Shown piece after piece: positions 19,837 to 27,360 of a stretch of 64,000 nt of DNA. Every line of letters begins with the position of its first letter. Position 1 is the first letter of the stretch. This DNA comes from an uncultured Chthonomonas sp. (lineage in GTDB: Bacteria; Armatimonadota; Chthonomonadetes; Chthonomonadales; Chthonomonadaceae): NCBI GenBank assembly GCA_903859705.1, contig CAIONQ010000163.1, positions 62,001-126,000 of the forward strand, given 5' to 3'. Both the position numbers and the translations under genes were made by a program. Under the pieces are notes generated by a model, which saw only the letters and a program-made list of their open reading frames with translations, searched no databases and had not been told where the DNA came from.

Positions 19837-21855
19837 CTACTTTATTTCCTGAAACTCGATGGGGCGATCATGATATTCAATAACAAATAACAGCTCCGGC
19901 GCTGCGGCACTGGGGTCCAGGTTGTGTTCTATGGAGGCGGGAGTTATGGCTACGTATCCCATTGGAAGGCGCGGCTCATCCAGAAAAATGGTGTGCTTGC
20001 CGGGATCTACATTGTAAAATGCAAAACTGCCATCTTCTGCAGTAGCGGTTGCCCTATCACCCATTCGCAGTACAATTTTGCCCATCCCTTCACCATTATC
20101 CGCTTTTCCGTTGTGGTTCTTATCTACTATTACTCTGCCAAGGATTGCCCTCAGGGGTATTACGCGCATATCTGCCTTCACAATGGTGCGAGGCTTTATG
20201 CGAATTTCACGCGCGGTTGCATCTGAGCGGTAATCGGCAGAAAGCGATTCTGGATCTATCGCCAGTAAGTATCTCCCTTCTGGGAGGTTGAGGAATTTGT
20301 ACTGACCGTGCTCATCTGTTACGGCACGATAGTCTCCCAGTTTTACCACGGTTTGTTTCACCGGCTTCCCTGTTTGATCCACCACCGTGCCAACCATGCG
20401 TGAACCGTGGGCGGGCGTGTGCTCGTTAAAATGCGAGCGCAGCATAAACATAACACCGTTGGGGCTGGCATTGTAACTCGCGATTTGGTATGGCATAAGC
20501 CGGCCATACTCTACCGAGAGGGCAAGATCCGCGGATATGTTGTGGTTCACTCTTACCCGCATGCGGTCTGCTGCAAACAGCTCAGGAAATCCACTGATAA
20601 ACGGCAGATCGTAGCCCCTAAGTATGGATGTGCTGGCTACAACCTGAGACCATGTGGAGGCTCTGCTGCTTTGATCCCAACGCGTGGCGTTTTGCATTGT
20701 AAGCATTGTTTTGCGGCTGGGAGTGTAGCTGGCAGAAACAAGCAGTGATCGGCGCGATTGAAACAAAACAGTGGGTTGATCAGGAGTGGTAATAAACGAA
20801 ATTCCGCCAAGCTGGTACCGCATCTGAACATTCAACCCTCTAAATGGAAACGCAAGCGATACAGCGCTGCCTGTGGTAGTTGAAGTTAGTGTGGTTGTTC
20901 GCGTTTGTTCTGCACCAATGGAAACGTTGTTGCGTAGCGGAAAGGTTATGCCATAGGTACTGTTAATGCTTCGGCTCAGCAGGGTGGTGGTTTTGCTCGT
21001 GCCCGCAAAGCCAGATTGAGTTGTAACCTCATTGTTGTGGCTAAGGCCAGCATACAGGCTTATCCCGTGGCCCACATCAAGAACGATGGACCCACCTGCG
21101 CCAGATGCAAGCTTCTCTGGCCGCGTTTGATAGTTGGCAAACAGGCTCAAGTGCCTTCTAACTGTTTGCCCACGCAGTAGCAGGCTGCGGTCGCTTCCTA
21201 TCTCCCCGGCAAACTGTGTGGCTTTGTCAACAGTGATCTCGTTTCGATAAGATAGAACAGTATGCCTGGCACTGCCGGATTCCGTGGTGGCGAAGGCGCT
21301 TATAGATTGTGCGCTGCCACGCCGGGTAGCCAGGTTATATCGAACGCCATGCACCAGGCCACAGAGCTCGTTGTTGAGCTCTCCCGCGTGCAGTTGCCAG
21401 CCTACTTCTGGATCATACAGATCTAATCTGCCAGAAACCAGGCGGGATCCCAGCAGTCCCTGTGTTAGGAATGAGCTGAAATCTACCCGAGTGCCAGCGT
21501 AGCTTCCCGCTCCTGTGAGTTCCACTGCAGAATCTGCGCCCTGCACAAACCCGATGCCGAGCCCAAAACGGATGTTCTCAAAAGCCGGCGGCAACCGCTC
21601 CTCATGCGGCAGTGGTGGGGTTGTGCTGGAACCCAGCATTGCCGACTGGTGCTCTGCCAGTTCGCTATCACTCATCCGCTGGTTGAAGGTTTCCAGTGTG
21701 TCTGGGCCTCCTGCGGGTGGATTCACCGGGCGAGTTGTTCCCTGGGCGAGGCACGCTGCTGCTGTAGACCCAATCAGGATCGTGCTGCAAAACAGCGCAA
21801 GCCGTGCTCGCTTAGCGGCCCTTACCAGCCTCCGGTTGTATGCCAGATGTTCCAT
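19837..21855 (-). CDS. outer-membrane beta-barrel protein, usher-like
   Basis: This 672-residue protein has an Arg-rich n-region and hydrophobic signal to about residue 38. Residues about 90-480 are a long run of amphipathic beta strands with alternating polar and hydrophobic residues, typical of an outer-membrane barrel. Two Ig-like modules follow: a carboxypeptidase-regulatory-like domain (about 487-560, MVGTVVDQTGKPVKQTVVKL) and an SdrD-B-like domain (about 583-650, VIVDKNHNGKADNGEGMGK with a Ca-binding look). FimD-type ushers also end in two Ig-like domains, but clear FimD sequence identity is not visible. The start at 21855 overlaps the chaperone gene by 44 bases, implying coupled translation. 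The usher role is inferred from context and architecture. Confidence 0.66.
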   Translation of the reverse strand: MEHLAYNRRLVRAAKRARLALFCSTILIGSTAAACLAQGTTRPVNPPAGGPDTLETFNQRMSDSELAEHQSAMLGSSTTPPLPHEERLPPAFENIRFGLGIGFVQGADSAVELTGAGSYAGTRVDFSSFLTQGLLGSRLVSGRLDLYDPEVGWQLHAGELNNELCGLVHGVRYNLATRRGSAQSISAFATTESGSARHTVLSYRNEITVDKATQFAGEIGSDRSLLLRGQTVRRHLSLFANYQTRPEKLASGAGGSIVLDVGHGISLYAGLSHNNEVTTQSGFAGTSKTTTLLSRSINSTYGITFPLRNNVSIGAEQTRTTTLTSTTTGSAVSLAFPFRGLNVQMRYQLGGISFITTPDQPTVLFQSRRSLLVSASYTPSRKTMLTMQNATRWDQSSRASTWSQVVASTSILRGYDLPFISGFPELFAADRMRVRVNHNISADLALSVEYGRLMPYQIASYNASPNGVMFMLRSHFNEHTPAHGSRMVGTVVDQTGKPVKQTVVKLGDYRAVTDEHGQYKFLNLPEGRYLLAIDPESLSADYRSDATAREIRIKPRTIVKADMRVIPLRAILGRVIVDKNHNGKADNGEGMGKIVLRMGDRATATAEDGSFAFYNVDPGKHTIFLDEPRLPMGYVAITPASIEHNLDPSAAAPELLFVIEYHDRPIEFQEIK

Positions 21856-22663
21856 GGACTATATCCATCGTTTTCTGCGCACCAATGTAGTGCGTTAAGC
21901 CTATATCCAGCACTGCGCGTACCAGGTACTTACCGTTGGGCAGCTGCGCTGTCTCAGGCAGAGGAGCCGTAATGATAATTGTGTTAATCGGTTCAGGCAA
22001 CACTGTGGTGCGGGCCAACTTTACAGTTGCAATGGGCTTCGTTGTATCGGATGGCGCATAGAACTCAATACGCCCCTCAATCCCGAGGGGACAATTGCCC
22101 TCGTTAACTACTTTAAGCTCCGTATCAGTGCCATTGCCAGATAACTGCAGAATTTTTGCATTGCGATCTACGGGCGTAATGCTGATGAAAATGCCAACAG
22201 ATACCGATGCTGTAAACACAACCCCAACGCCCTGTGGTGCTGTTTTAAGTGGGTCGGCAACTTCATCAACCGTTAGTGCACACCAGTATCCACCAGATTT
22301 GATATCGGCAGGTACCACGGTTGAAATGCGTACCGTAAGTGTTTCACCTGGCCCAATAGCGGCTTCGGCAGGATTTAGAGTTATCCAGCTTGCGCATGAG
22401 TGCTTAATGGAGCCGGCTGGCCGATAAAAGGATTGTTTGCCGTCTTCACTGCGCCACCAGTCTTCAAGGTGGGCCTTAAACTGTGTCTTTTTCTCACCCT
22501 TATCTAAAGTGAGATGGTAGGCCCGGGTTACTACTTGGCCGGGCTGTGCCTCAATCTTAATTGAATTCATATCGGAGTGAAACTTGAGCGCCTGTGATTT
22601 TACCGGGCAAATCAACACCAGAGCCACAGCCAGTGCGGATATCGTTTTTAAACAAAGGTTCAT
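21812..22663 (-). CDS. PapD-like periplasmic chaperone
   Basis: This 283-residue protein has a signal peptide (MNLCLKTISALAVALVLICP, cleavage near SQA) and two Ig-like beta domains. The first (about residues 28-150) shows IKIEAQPGQVVTRAYHLTL, then WITLNPAEAAIGPGETLTVR and SGGYWCALTV. That order is seen in fimbrial-chaperone-like proteins that donate a strand to subunits. The second domain (about 155-265) has LKVVNEGNCPLGIEG and PNGKYLVRAVLDIG. The ATG at 22663 has AGGAG eight bases upstream; the longer open frame above it is not coding-like. It lies between subunit C and the usher-like gene and overlaps the latter. Classification as a subunit chaperone is inference from fold pattern and position. 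Confidence 0.68.
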   Translation of the reverse strand: MNLCLKTISALAVALVLICPVKSQALKFHSDMNSIKIEAQPGQVVTRAYHLTLDKGEKKTQFKAHLEDWWRSEDGKQSFYRPAGSIKHSCASWITLNPAEAAIGPGETLTVRISTVVPADIKSGGYWCALTVDEVADPLKTAPQGVGVVFTASVSVGIFISITPVDRNAKILQLSGNGTDTELKVVNEGNCPLGIEGRIEFYAPSDTTKPIATVKLARTTVLPEPINTIIITAPLPETAQLPNGKYLVRAVLDIGLTHYIGAQKTMDIVHGTSGIQPEAGKGR

Positions 22664-22681
22664 AGTATTAACTCCTGTTTT

Positions 22682-22709
22682 GGGCTCGCACCAGTTACGG
22701 TGCGAGCCC
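22682..22709 (-). terminator. intergenic hairpin between subunit C and chaperone
   Basis: A perfect 11-bp GC-rich stem pairs 22682-22692 with 22699-22709 (GGGCTCGCACC / GGTGCGAGCCC) around a 6-base loop. On the minus strand it is followed by AAAACAGGAG, the chaperone ribosome site, not by a T tract. It is therefore more likely an attenuator, processing or stabilising element than a full terminator. Confidence 0.65.
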
Positions 22710-22727
22710 GATCTGTCAATCCTTAGC

Positions 22728-23321
22728 TTAGCCACCGCCGCCTTCGCCACCGTCCATGCACTCCACCTTCCAGGTGAGAGCAAGAACATAGTTTCCAGAA
22801 CGTTTAACGTTCGTGTTGGCTGCAAGTGTAAAATGCAAAGTTGACGTTGAGAACGCGGCTGCATCGGCTTGCCCAATCGCCACTGGTTTGTATGACGATT
22901 GAGACAATGTACCGGATTGGCCCGTTGCTCCACTCCAGGAAGTACCGGCATCCCATGTAACGGCACCGGCACTCCACGTAGAGGCACCGGAAACGGAAGG
23001 TGTGAACTGGGAACTTGCCGCCTTTACCGAAACCCGAACCACCCGGCTTGCACTGGAGGTAACGATGTTTGTAACTGTTAGAGAAACAGCGGTAACAGCT
23101 GGCGTTGGATCCGAGATATCACCAACGTTGAACGCGACTGAACTGGGTACTGTTATGTCGCACTGTTCGTAAACATGCGCTGTAAACGATGTGCCGTTCA
23201 GTTCGTTAGCATGAGATGTTATGTCTGTTGATGTCTGCGCGCTGCAATTTGAGAGCGAAAGCGAAAGGCAGATACCAACAGCAAAGATACATGAAGCGAA
23301 GGATTTTGTGATGTGTACCAT
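22728..23321 (-). CDS. pilin-like secreted subunit C
   Basis: This 197-residue protein is a paralog of subunits A and B. It has a signal peptide to about residue 29 (ICLSLSLSNCSAQ), the shared DITSHANELNGTSFTAHVY and EQCDITVPSSVAFNVGDISD segments, and the C-terminal strand GNYVLALTWKVEC. Unlike A and B it ends MDGGEGGGG, so the last cysteine and poly-Gly tail are unusual. Two adjacent ATG codons follow GGAGG; the second (23321) is at five bases and is preferred. A single cysteine after EQ is shared by A, B and C. It is probably a fibre subunit that receives its chaperone from the next gene. Confidence 0.7.
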   Translation of the reverse strand: MVHITKSFASCIFAVGICLSLSLSNCSAQTSTDITSHANELNGTSFTAHVYEQCDITVPSSVAFNVGDISDPTPAVTAVSLTVTNIVTSSASRVVRVSVKAASSQFTPSVSGASTWSAGAVTWDAGTSWSGATGQSGTLSQSSYKPVAIGQADAAAFSTSTLHFTLAANTNVKRSGNYVLALTWKVECMDGGEGGGG

Positions 23322-23412
23322 CATGTCCTCCGAGATAGAATGGGCCGCCAATTAAACTGGCAACACCGTTAGTTGGTAGCAAATCCGTTTGAAATTGTTA
23401 TGCAACTCGGTA

Positions 23413-23450
23413 TTTGTGGGCAGATATGCGTAAGCACACCTGCCCACAAA
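23413..23450 (-). terminator. hairpin downstream of subunit B
   Basis: Stem arms TTTGTGGGCAG (23413-23423) and CTGCCCACAAA (23440-23450) pair over 11 bp around a 16-base loop, between the subunit B stop and the subunit C start. There is no strong T tract after it on the minus strand, so it may only partly terminate. Confidence 0.6.
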
Positions 23451-23478
23451 CGGGGCGGCAATACCGCTACGCTAACGC

Positions 23479-24036
23479 TTAGCTGCCGATCGATTCAACT
23501 TTCCATACCATCGCCAGAGTGTGGTTGCCAGAGCGCTTTACTGTGGTGTTGGCTGCCAGGGTGAACTTCAGGGTTGTGGTTGAGAACGAAGCAGTATCTG
23601 CTGCGCCAGTTGCCACGGCATTGTATGCAGAGCTGGAAAGCGTGCCGGCTGCACCGGTTGCGCTCGTCCATGAAGTACCGTTGTCCCAGGATACATCGCC
23701 TGCCGACCACGTTGCTGCGCCTACTACGGAGGGCGTAAAGCTCGCCGCAGAAGCCTGGATGGAGATCTTCAACTGCTTCGTTGCAGTTGCAAGCACGATG
23801 TTGTTTACACTAACCGAGGCATTGGAAGCAATGGTAGGATCCGAGATGTCGCCAACGTTAAAGGTAATGCCGGTTGGGACAGTGATATCGCACTGCTCGT
23901 AAACATTGGCCGTGAGCGTAGTTCCGGTTAGCTCATTGGCATGGCCGGTGATATCCGTCTGAGCGAAGACCACCGAGGATGTTGCTACAAATAGTCCGAT
24001 TGCAGCAAGGCATGTCGCGATACGTGTGAGTTTCAT
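23479..24036 (-). CDS. pilin-like secreted subunit B
   Basis: This 185-residue protein has a clear signal peptide (MKLTRIATCLAAIGLFVATS, cleavage near VFAQ). The mature protein is Thr/Ser/Ala-rich and beta-structured: DITGHANELTGTTLTANVY, EQCDITVPTGITFNVGDISD, GTLSSSAYNAVATGAADTAS, and the C-terminal strand RSGNHTLAMVWKVESIGS. That strand has the alternating hydrophobic pattern after a glycine seen in donor-strand-type pilins. It differs from subunit A at about 15 of 185 positions by eye. The ATG at 24036 has AAGGAGAG four bases upstream. It is likely a major fibre subunit; this is inference from its neighbours. Confidence 0.72.
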   Translation of the reverse strand: MKLTRIATCLAAIGLFVATSSVVFAQTDITGHANELTGTTLTANVYEQCDITVPTGITFNVGDISDPTIASNASVSVNNIVLATATKQLKISIQASAASFTPSVVGAATWSAGDVSWDNGTSWTSATGAAGTLSSSAYNAVATGAADTASFSTTTLKFTLAANTTVKRSGNHTLAMVWKVESIGS

Positions 24037-24163
24037 TGCACTCTCCTTATGCAACCTCTAATCGGGTTGCCTGAAGCGAGCTCCGATACGGTGCAGCTCT
24101 GCATTGTCCTGCCTCTGCATGCTGATCTTAGTGTGCCCGTTTCAATTATTACTATATCTTCTT
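23479..24163 (-). repeat. tandem duplication, copy 1 (subunit B and leader)
   Basis: The gene and its 127-base upstream leader match copy 2 (24384-25068) over exactly 685 bases with no indels seen. The match ends with a shared AT-rich block around CAATTATTACTATATCTTCT. Confidence 0.8.
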
Positions 24164-24315
24164 ATACACAGGACAATCATCTGCAGATTGGCATATTTTG
24201 CTACATCTTCAACACATTATTGATTGCAGAGGAAGACAATTGCTGTGCCAGTAAATCCAAGAGACGTAGGATTTCGGCCGAACAAGGATAATCTTCCTTG
24301 CCCGCGCTACCGGTA

Positions 24316-24353
24316 AATAAAATGGGCAGGTGTACCAGAAGGTACACCTGCCC
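24316..24353 (-). terminator. rho-independent terminator after subunit A
   Basis: A perfect 13-bp stem pairs 24324-24336 with 24341-24353 (GGGCAGGTGTACC / GGTACACCTGCCC) with loop AGAA. On the minus strand ATTTTATTT follows. It lies 31 bases past the subunit A stop, so most A transcripts probably end here. Confidence 0.85.
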
Positions 24354-24383
24354 AAAAGGCAATTAGAATAACAGCAAGGCTAT

Positions 24384-24941
24384 TTAACTGCCGATCGATT
24401 CAACTTTCCATACCAGGGCCAGCGTGTGGTTGCCAGAGCGCTTTACAGTGGTCTTGGCAGCCAGTGTGAACTTCAGGCTCGTGGTGGAGAAAGATGCGCT
24501 ATCTGCTGCGCCAGTTGCCACGGCATTGTAAGTCGAGCTGGAAAGCGTGCCGGCTGCACCGGTTGCGCTTGTCCATGAGGTACCGTTGTCCCAGGATACA
24601 TCGCCTGCAGACCACGTTGTGGCTCCGACCACCGAAGGTGTGAAGCTGGATGCGGCCGCTTCGATAGAGATGCGCAGCTGCTTCGTTGCAGTTGCAAGCA
24701 CGATGTTGGTTACGCTAACCGAGGCATTGGAAGCAATGGTAGGATCCGAGATGTCGCCAACATCAAACGTAATGCCGGTTGGGACAGTGATATCGCACTG
24801 CTCGTACACATTTGCCGTGAGCGTAGTTCCGGTTAGCTCATTGGCATGGCTGGTGATATCCACTTGAGCGAAAACCACCGAGGATGTTGCTACAAATAGT
24901 CCGATTGCAGCAAGGCATGTCCCGATTCGTGTGAGTTTCAT
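24384..24941 (-). CDS. pilin-like secreted subunit A
   Basis: This 185-residue protein is a near-duplicate of subunit B with the same signal peptide (MKLTRIGTCLAAIGLFVATS) and domain pattern: DITSHANELTGTTLTANVY, EQCDITVPTGITFDVGDISD and RSGNHTLALVWKVESIGS. Most of the roughly 15 changes are conservative (K/R, Q/E, A/S, T/S). The ATG at 24941 follows AAGGAGAG. It is the first gene of the fibre block, has its own leader and a strong terminator, and so may be expressed at the highest level. I do not recognise a named family; the EQCDITV...FxVGDIsDP segment loosely recalls spore-coat-U-like pilins, which is only a suggestion. Confidence 0.72.
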   Translation of the reverse strand: MKLTRIGTCLAAIGLFVATSSVVFAQVDITSHANELTGTTLTANVYEQCDITVPTGITFDVGDISDPTIASNASVSVTNIVLATATKQLRISIEAAASSFTPSVVGATTWSAGDVSWDNGTSWTSATGAAGTLSSSTYNAVATGAADSASFSTTSLKFTLAAKTTVKRSGNHTLALVWKVESIGS

Positions 24942-25068
24942 AGCACTCTCCTTATGCAACCTCTAAACGGGTTGCCTGAAGCGAGCTCCGACACTGTGCA
25001 GCTCTGCATTGTCCTGCCCACGCATGCTGTAAGTTGTATGCCCATTTCAATTATTACTATATCTTCTT
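24384..25068 (-). repeat. tandem duplication, copy 2 (subunit A and leader)
   Basis: This is the second 685-base copy, covering subunit A and its 127-base leader. The terminator hairpin after subunit A (24316-24353) lies outside it, in the 220-base spacer between the two copies. Confidence 0.8.
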
Positions 25069-25152
25069 GAGTATAGGTATTCGTCTGCTGAATGGCATAT
25101 TTTGCTAATCTAAAGTGCCGCTATATATTTGGTGGAAATGCCGGGAATCTAA

Positions 25153-26130
25153 TTACGACTCAATGCCGATACGATGCTGTTCACGCTGATGGTTCAATTC
25201 GGCAAGATACGGCTCAATATGGATAGTTATTATGATGCCTGGCAGCGTTTCGCGGATGGCATCCTCAATCTCTTCGGTAACCTGGTGCGCATAAACAAGG
25301 GTGGTATTGTCATCAATTTGCACGTGAATATCTGCATGTCGTTGCGTACCAGAGCGGCGCGTTCGCAGTTTGTGAAAGCCCAGAACCCGGGGGTCTCTTC
25401 TCAAAATAGCCACAATGGCCAGCTCTTCGCCATCCGGCAGGCGGGTATCCAGTAACAGCTGAATAGCCTGTTTAGTTAGCCGGTAGGCAACACTTATTAA
25501 CAGCGATGCAACAATGCCGGCCGCCAGGGGATCCAACCACGCAAGGTGCGTAACATGTACCAGTATCAGGCCAACAAGAACCCCTGCCGAGGTCACCACA
25601 TCTGTTTGCAGGTGGGCAGCATCCGCTTGCAGGGCCTCCGACTCTGTTTCTCGCGCTACCCTGTGAAGGTATCTTGAAATCAGAAAGTTGGCAATCATGG
25701 AGATAGCCATGATCACAATACCAATATCTACAGAGCCACTGTGGCGCGGGGCAGGGTAACGCAGCTTATCAATGATTTCGTACCCTATGAACAGTGCCGC
25801 AGCAAATATCAGCATTGCTTCGGCGAGGCCAGAAATGCTCTCAATCTTGCCGTGGCCGTAGGGGTGATCTTCATCCGGAGGGGTATCGGAAGCACGTACC
25901 GAGAATAACGCGATGCCGGAGGCAAGCAGGTCTGTGCCGGAGTGCATGGCCTCAGAAAGTATGCCTACAGATCCCGTCCAACCGCCAACCAGCACTTTAA
26001 GCAGGGTAAGAATTGTGTTGGAAGCTACGCTCAGCTTGGCTGCGCGAACCTTACGCTTGCGGCGTTCGGAATCCAGTGGGGTTGCAGGGTTAGGTGTTAC
26101 ACCTTCTGGGTTAATTTCGGTGTGGCTCAT
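25153..26130 (-). CDS. cation diffusion facilitator family transporter
   Basis: This 325-residue inner-membrane transporter exports divalent metals (Zn, Fe, Mn, Cd or Co) by proton antiport. Six hydrophobic segments lie within about residues 30-215. Metal-site motifs include SEAMHSGTDLLASG (His/Asp in TM2) and the DEDHPYGHGKIES loop. A second His/Asp helix is LQADAAHLQTDVVTS in TM5. The C-terminal cytoplasmic metallochaperone-like domain spans about 225-310 (RRSGTQRHADIHVQIDDNTT). The ATG at 26130 is chosen because the conserved N-terminus starts there; no strong ribosome site is visible and an extra 14 in-frame codons upstream look non-coding. It follows hemW by 73 bases on the same strand. 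Confidence 0.92.
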   Translation of the reverse strand: MSHTEINPEGVTPNPATPLDSERRKRKVRAAKLSVASNTILTLLKVLVGGWTGSVGILSEAMHSGTDLLASGIALFSVRASDTPPDEDHPYGHGKIESISGLAEAMLIFAAALFIGYEIIDKLRYPAPRHSGSVDIGIVIMAISMIANFLISRYLHRVARETESEALQADAAHLQTDVVTSAGVLVGLILVHVTHLAWLDPLAAGIVASLLISVAYRLTKQAIQLLLDTRLPDGEELAIVAILRRDPRVLGFHKLRTRRSGTQRHADIHVQIDDNTTLVYAHQVTEEIEDAIRETLPGIIITIHIEPYLAELNHQREQHRIGIES

Positions 26131-26203
26131 AGGCAAAGTGTAGCAGAAACAAGAACAGAATAACAGAGGCAATTATTGAGGCAACGATGGTGGTACCTGC
26201 CGA

Positions 26204-27358
26204 TTACAGAAACTCAGAAAGCACACTGTTGGCCAGCAGCAACCCCTGATGGGTAAGCCGCAGCCTGCTGCCATCTATAACTAACAATCCTTCTCGCTGA
26301 AACTTCTCCAATTGAGGAGCAAAGTACTGTAATGGATCGATGCCATGGCGTTGCATAATGCGCTCACACGTAATGCCCTCTCGCAGGCGCAGCCCAAGCA
26401 TCATCGTTTCTCCAAGCGATTCACTTGAATCGGGCTCATCTGTCTCCACGATTACGGAATCTGCGTTACTGATCTTCTGATTATAAGCTCCGGGGCTGCG
26501 CTCGCGCCTGCAACGTAAGCCATCCAGGCAGCTTACTGCGCCCGGCCCAAAGGCGTAATACTGTTCGTTGTTCCAGTAAACCAGGTTGTGCCGGCACTGA
26601 TTGCCTTCTCTGGCGAAGTTACTTACTTCATACTGTTGCAATCCAGCAGCCTGCATGCGCTCTATGCAAGTTTCATACATGGCCAGCTCTGTATCTTCAT
26701 CAGGCAATTTAAGTTTGCCACCGGTGTGCATTCGCTCAAAGCGTGTTCCTGGTTCCAGTGTAAGTGCATAAAGTGAAATATGTTCTGGTTGCAGCGCCAG
26801 GGCCTTATCTATGCTGGCCTCTAACAGTGCCAGTGATTGGCCCGGGAGCCCGAACATCAGATCCAGACTAACGTTATCAAAACCTGCGGTGCGCGCCGCA
26901 TTCAGTGCAGCCTCCGCCTCACCAGCAGAATGAAATCTATCGAGATTCAGCAGCAGTTCATCATCGAATGCCTGAACCCCAATGCTGAGCCTGTTAAAAC
27001 CTGCACTGCGCATGGCAGCAAACTTCTCCGCATCCGAAGAGCCCGGGTTCGCTTCACTGCTTATCTCGGCATCCGGGGCAATTGGAAAAGTTGCCCGCAG
27101 GCACTCCAATATGCATGTGATCTGTTCCGCAGTGAGAAACGTTGGGGTTCCGCCTCCGAAGAACACAGAGCGTATTGGCACGCCGGGTGGGGGATTGCTG
27201 CGTGCAATATCCGCACAAATTGCGTTTACAGTTTTGTTTACTGCGGGCGAATTAGGCGTTTCTACGTAGGTGTTAAAATCGCAGTATGCACAATGTTTTG
27301 CACAAAAAGGGATATGAATATAGATCGCCTGGGCAGGCGGCCAGTAACTGATTAGCAC
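26204..27358 (-). CDS. hemW: radical SAM heme chaperone HemW
   Basis: This 384-residue protein belongs to the HemN-like radical SAM family. The 4Fe-4S motif is CAKHCAYCDF (Cys-x3-Cys-x2-Cys, about residues 18-25). It is followed by FFGGGTPTFL, SSEANPGS, RLSIGVQAFDDELL and the HemN C-terminal domain (LGLRLREGI). It lacks the extra N-terminal cysteine arrangement of true coproporphyrinogen oxidase HemN. HemW inserts heme into respiratory enzymes. The start is GTG at 27358, two bases after the stop of the upstream propeller/TPR gene, so the two are an operon. The C-terminal QLEKFQREGLLVIDGSRLRL winged helix is intact. Confidence 0.92.
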   Translation of the reverse strand: MLISYWPPAQAIYIHIPFCAKHCAYCDFNTYVETPNSPAVNKTVNAICADIARSNPPPGVPIRSVFFGGGTPTFLTAEQITCILECLRATFPIAPDAEISSEANPGSSDAEKFAAMRSAGFNRLSIGVQAFDDELLLNLDRFHSAGEAEAALNAARTAGFDNVSLDLMFGLPGQSLALLEASIDKALALQPEHISLYALTLEPGTRFERMHTGGKLKLPDEDTELAMYETCIERMQAAGLQQYEVSNFAREGNQCRHNLVYWNNEQYYAFGPGAVSCLDGLRCRRERSPGAYNQKISNADSVIVETDEPDSSESLGETMMLGLRLREGITCERIMQRHGIDPLQYFAPQLEKFQREGLLVIDGSRLRLTHQGLLLANSVLSEFL

Positions 27359-27360
27359 GG

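Noticed and set aside
22664-22987. Longer N-terminus for the chaperone gene
   Set aside because: 108 extra residues read through subunit C's end and a hairpin; the signal peptide begins at the ATG at 22663.
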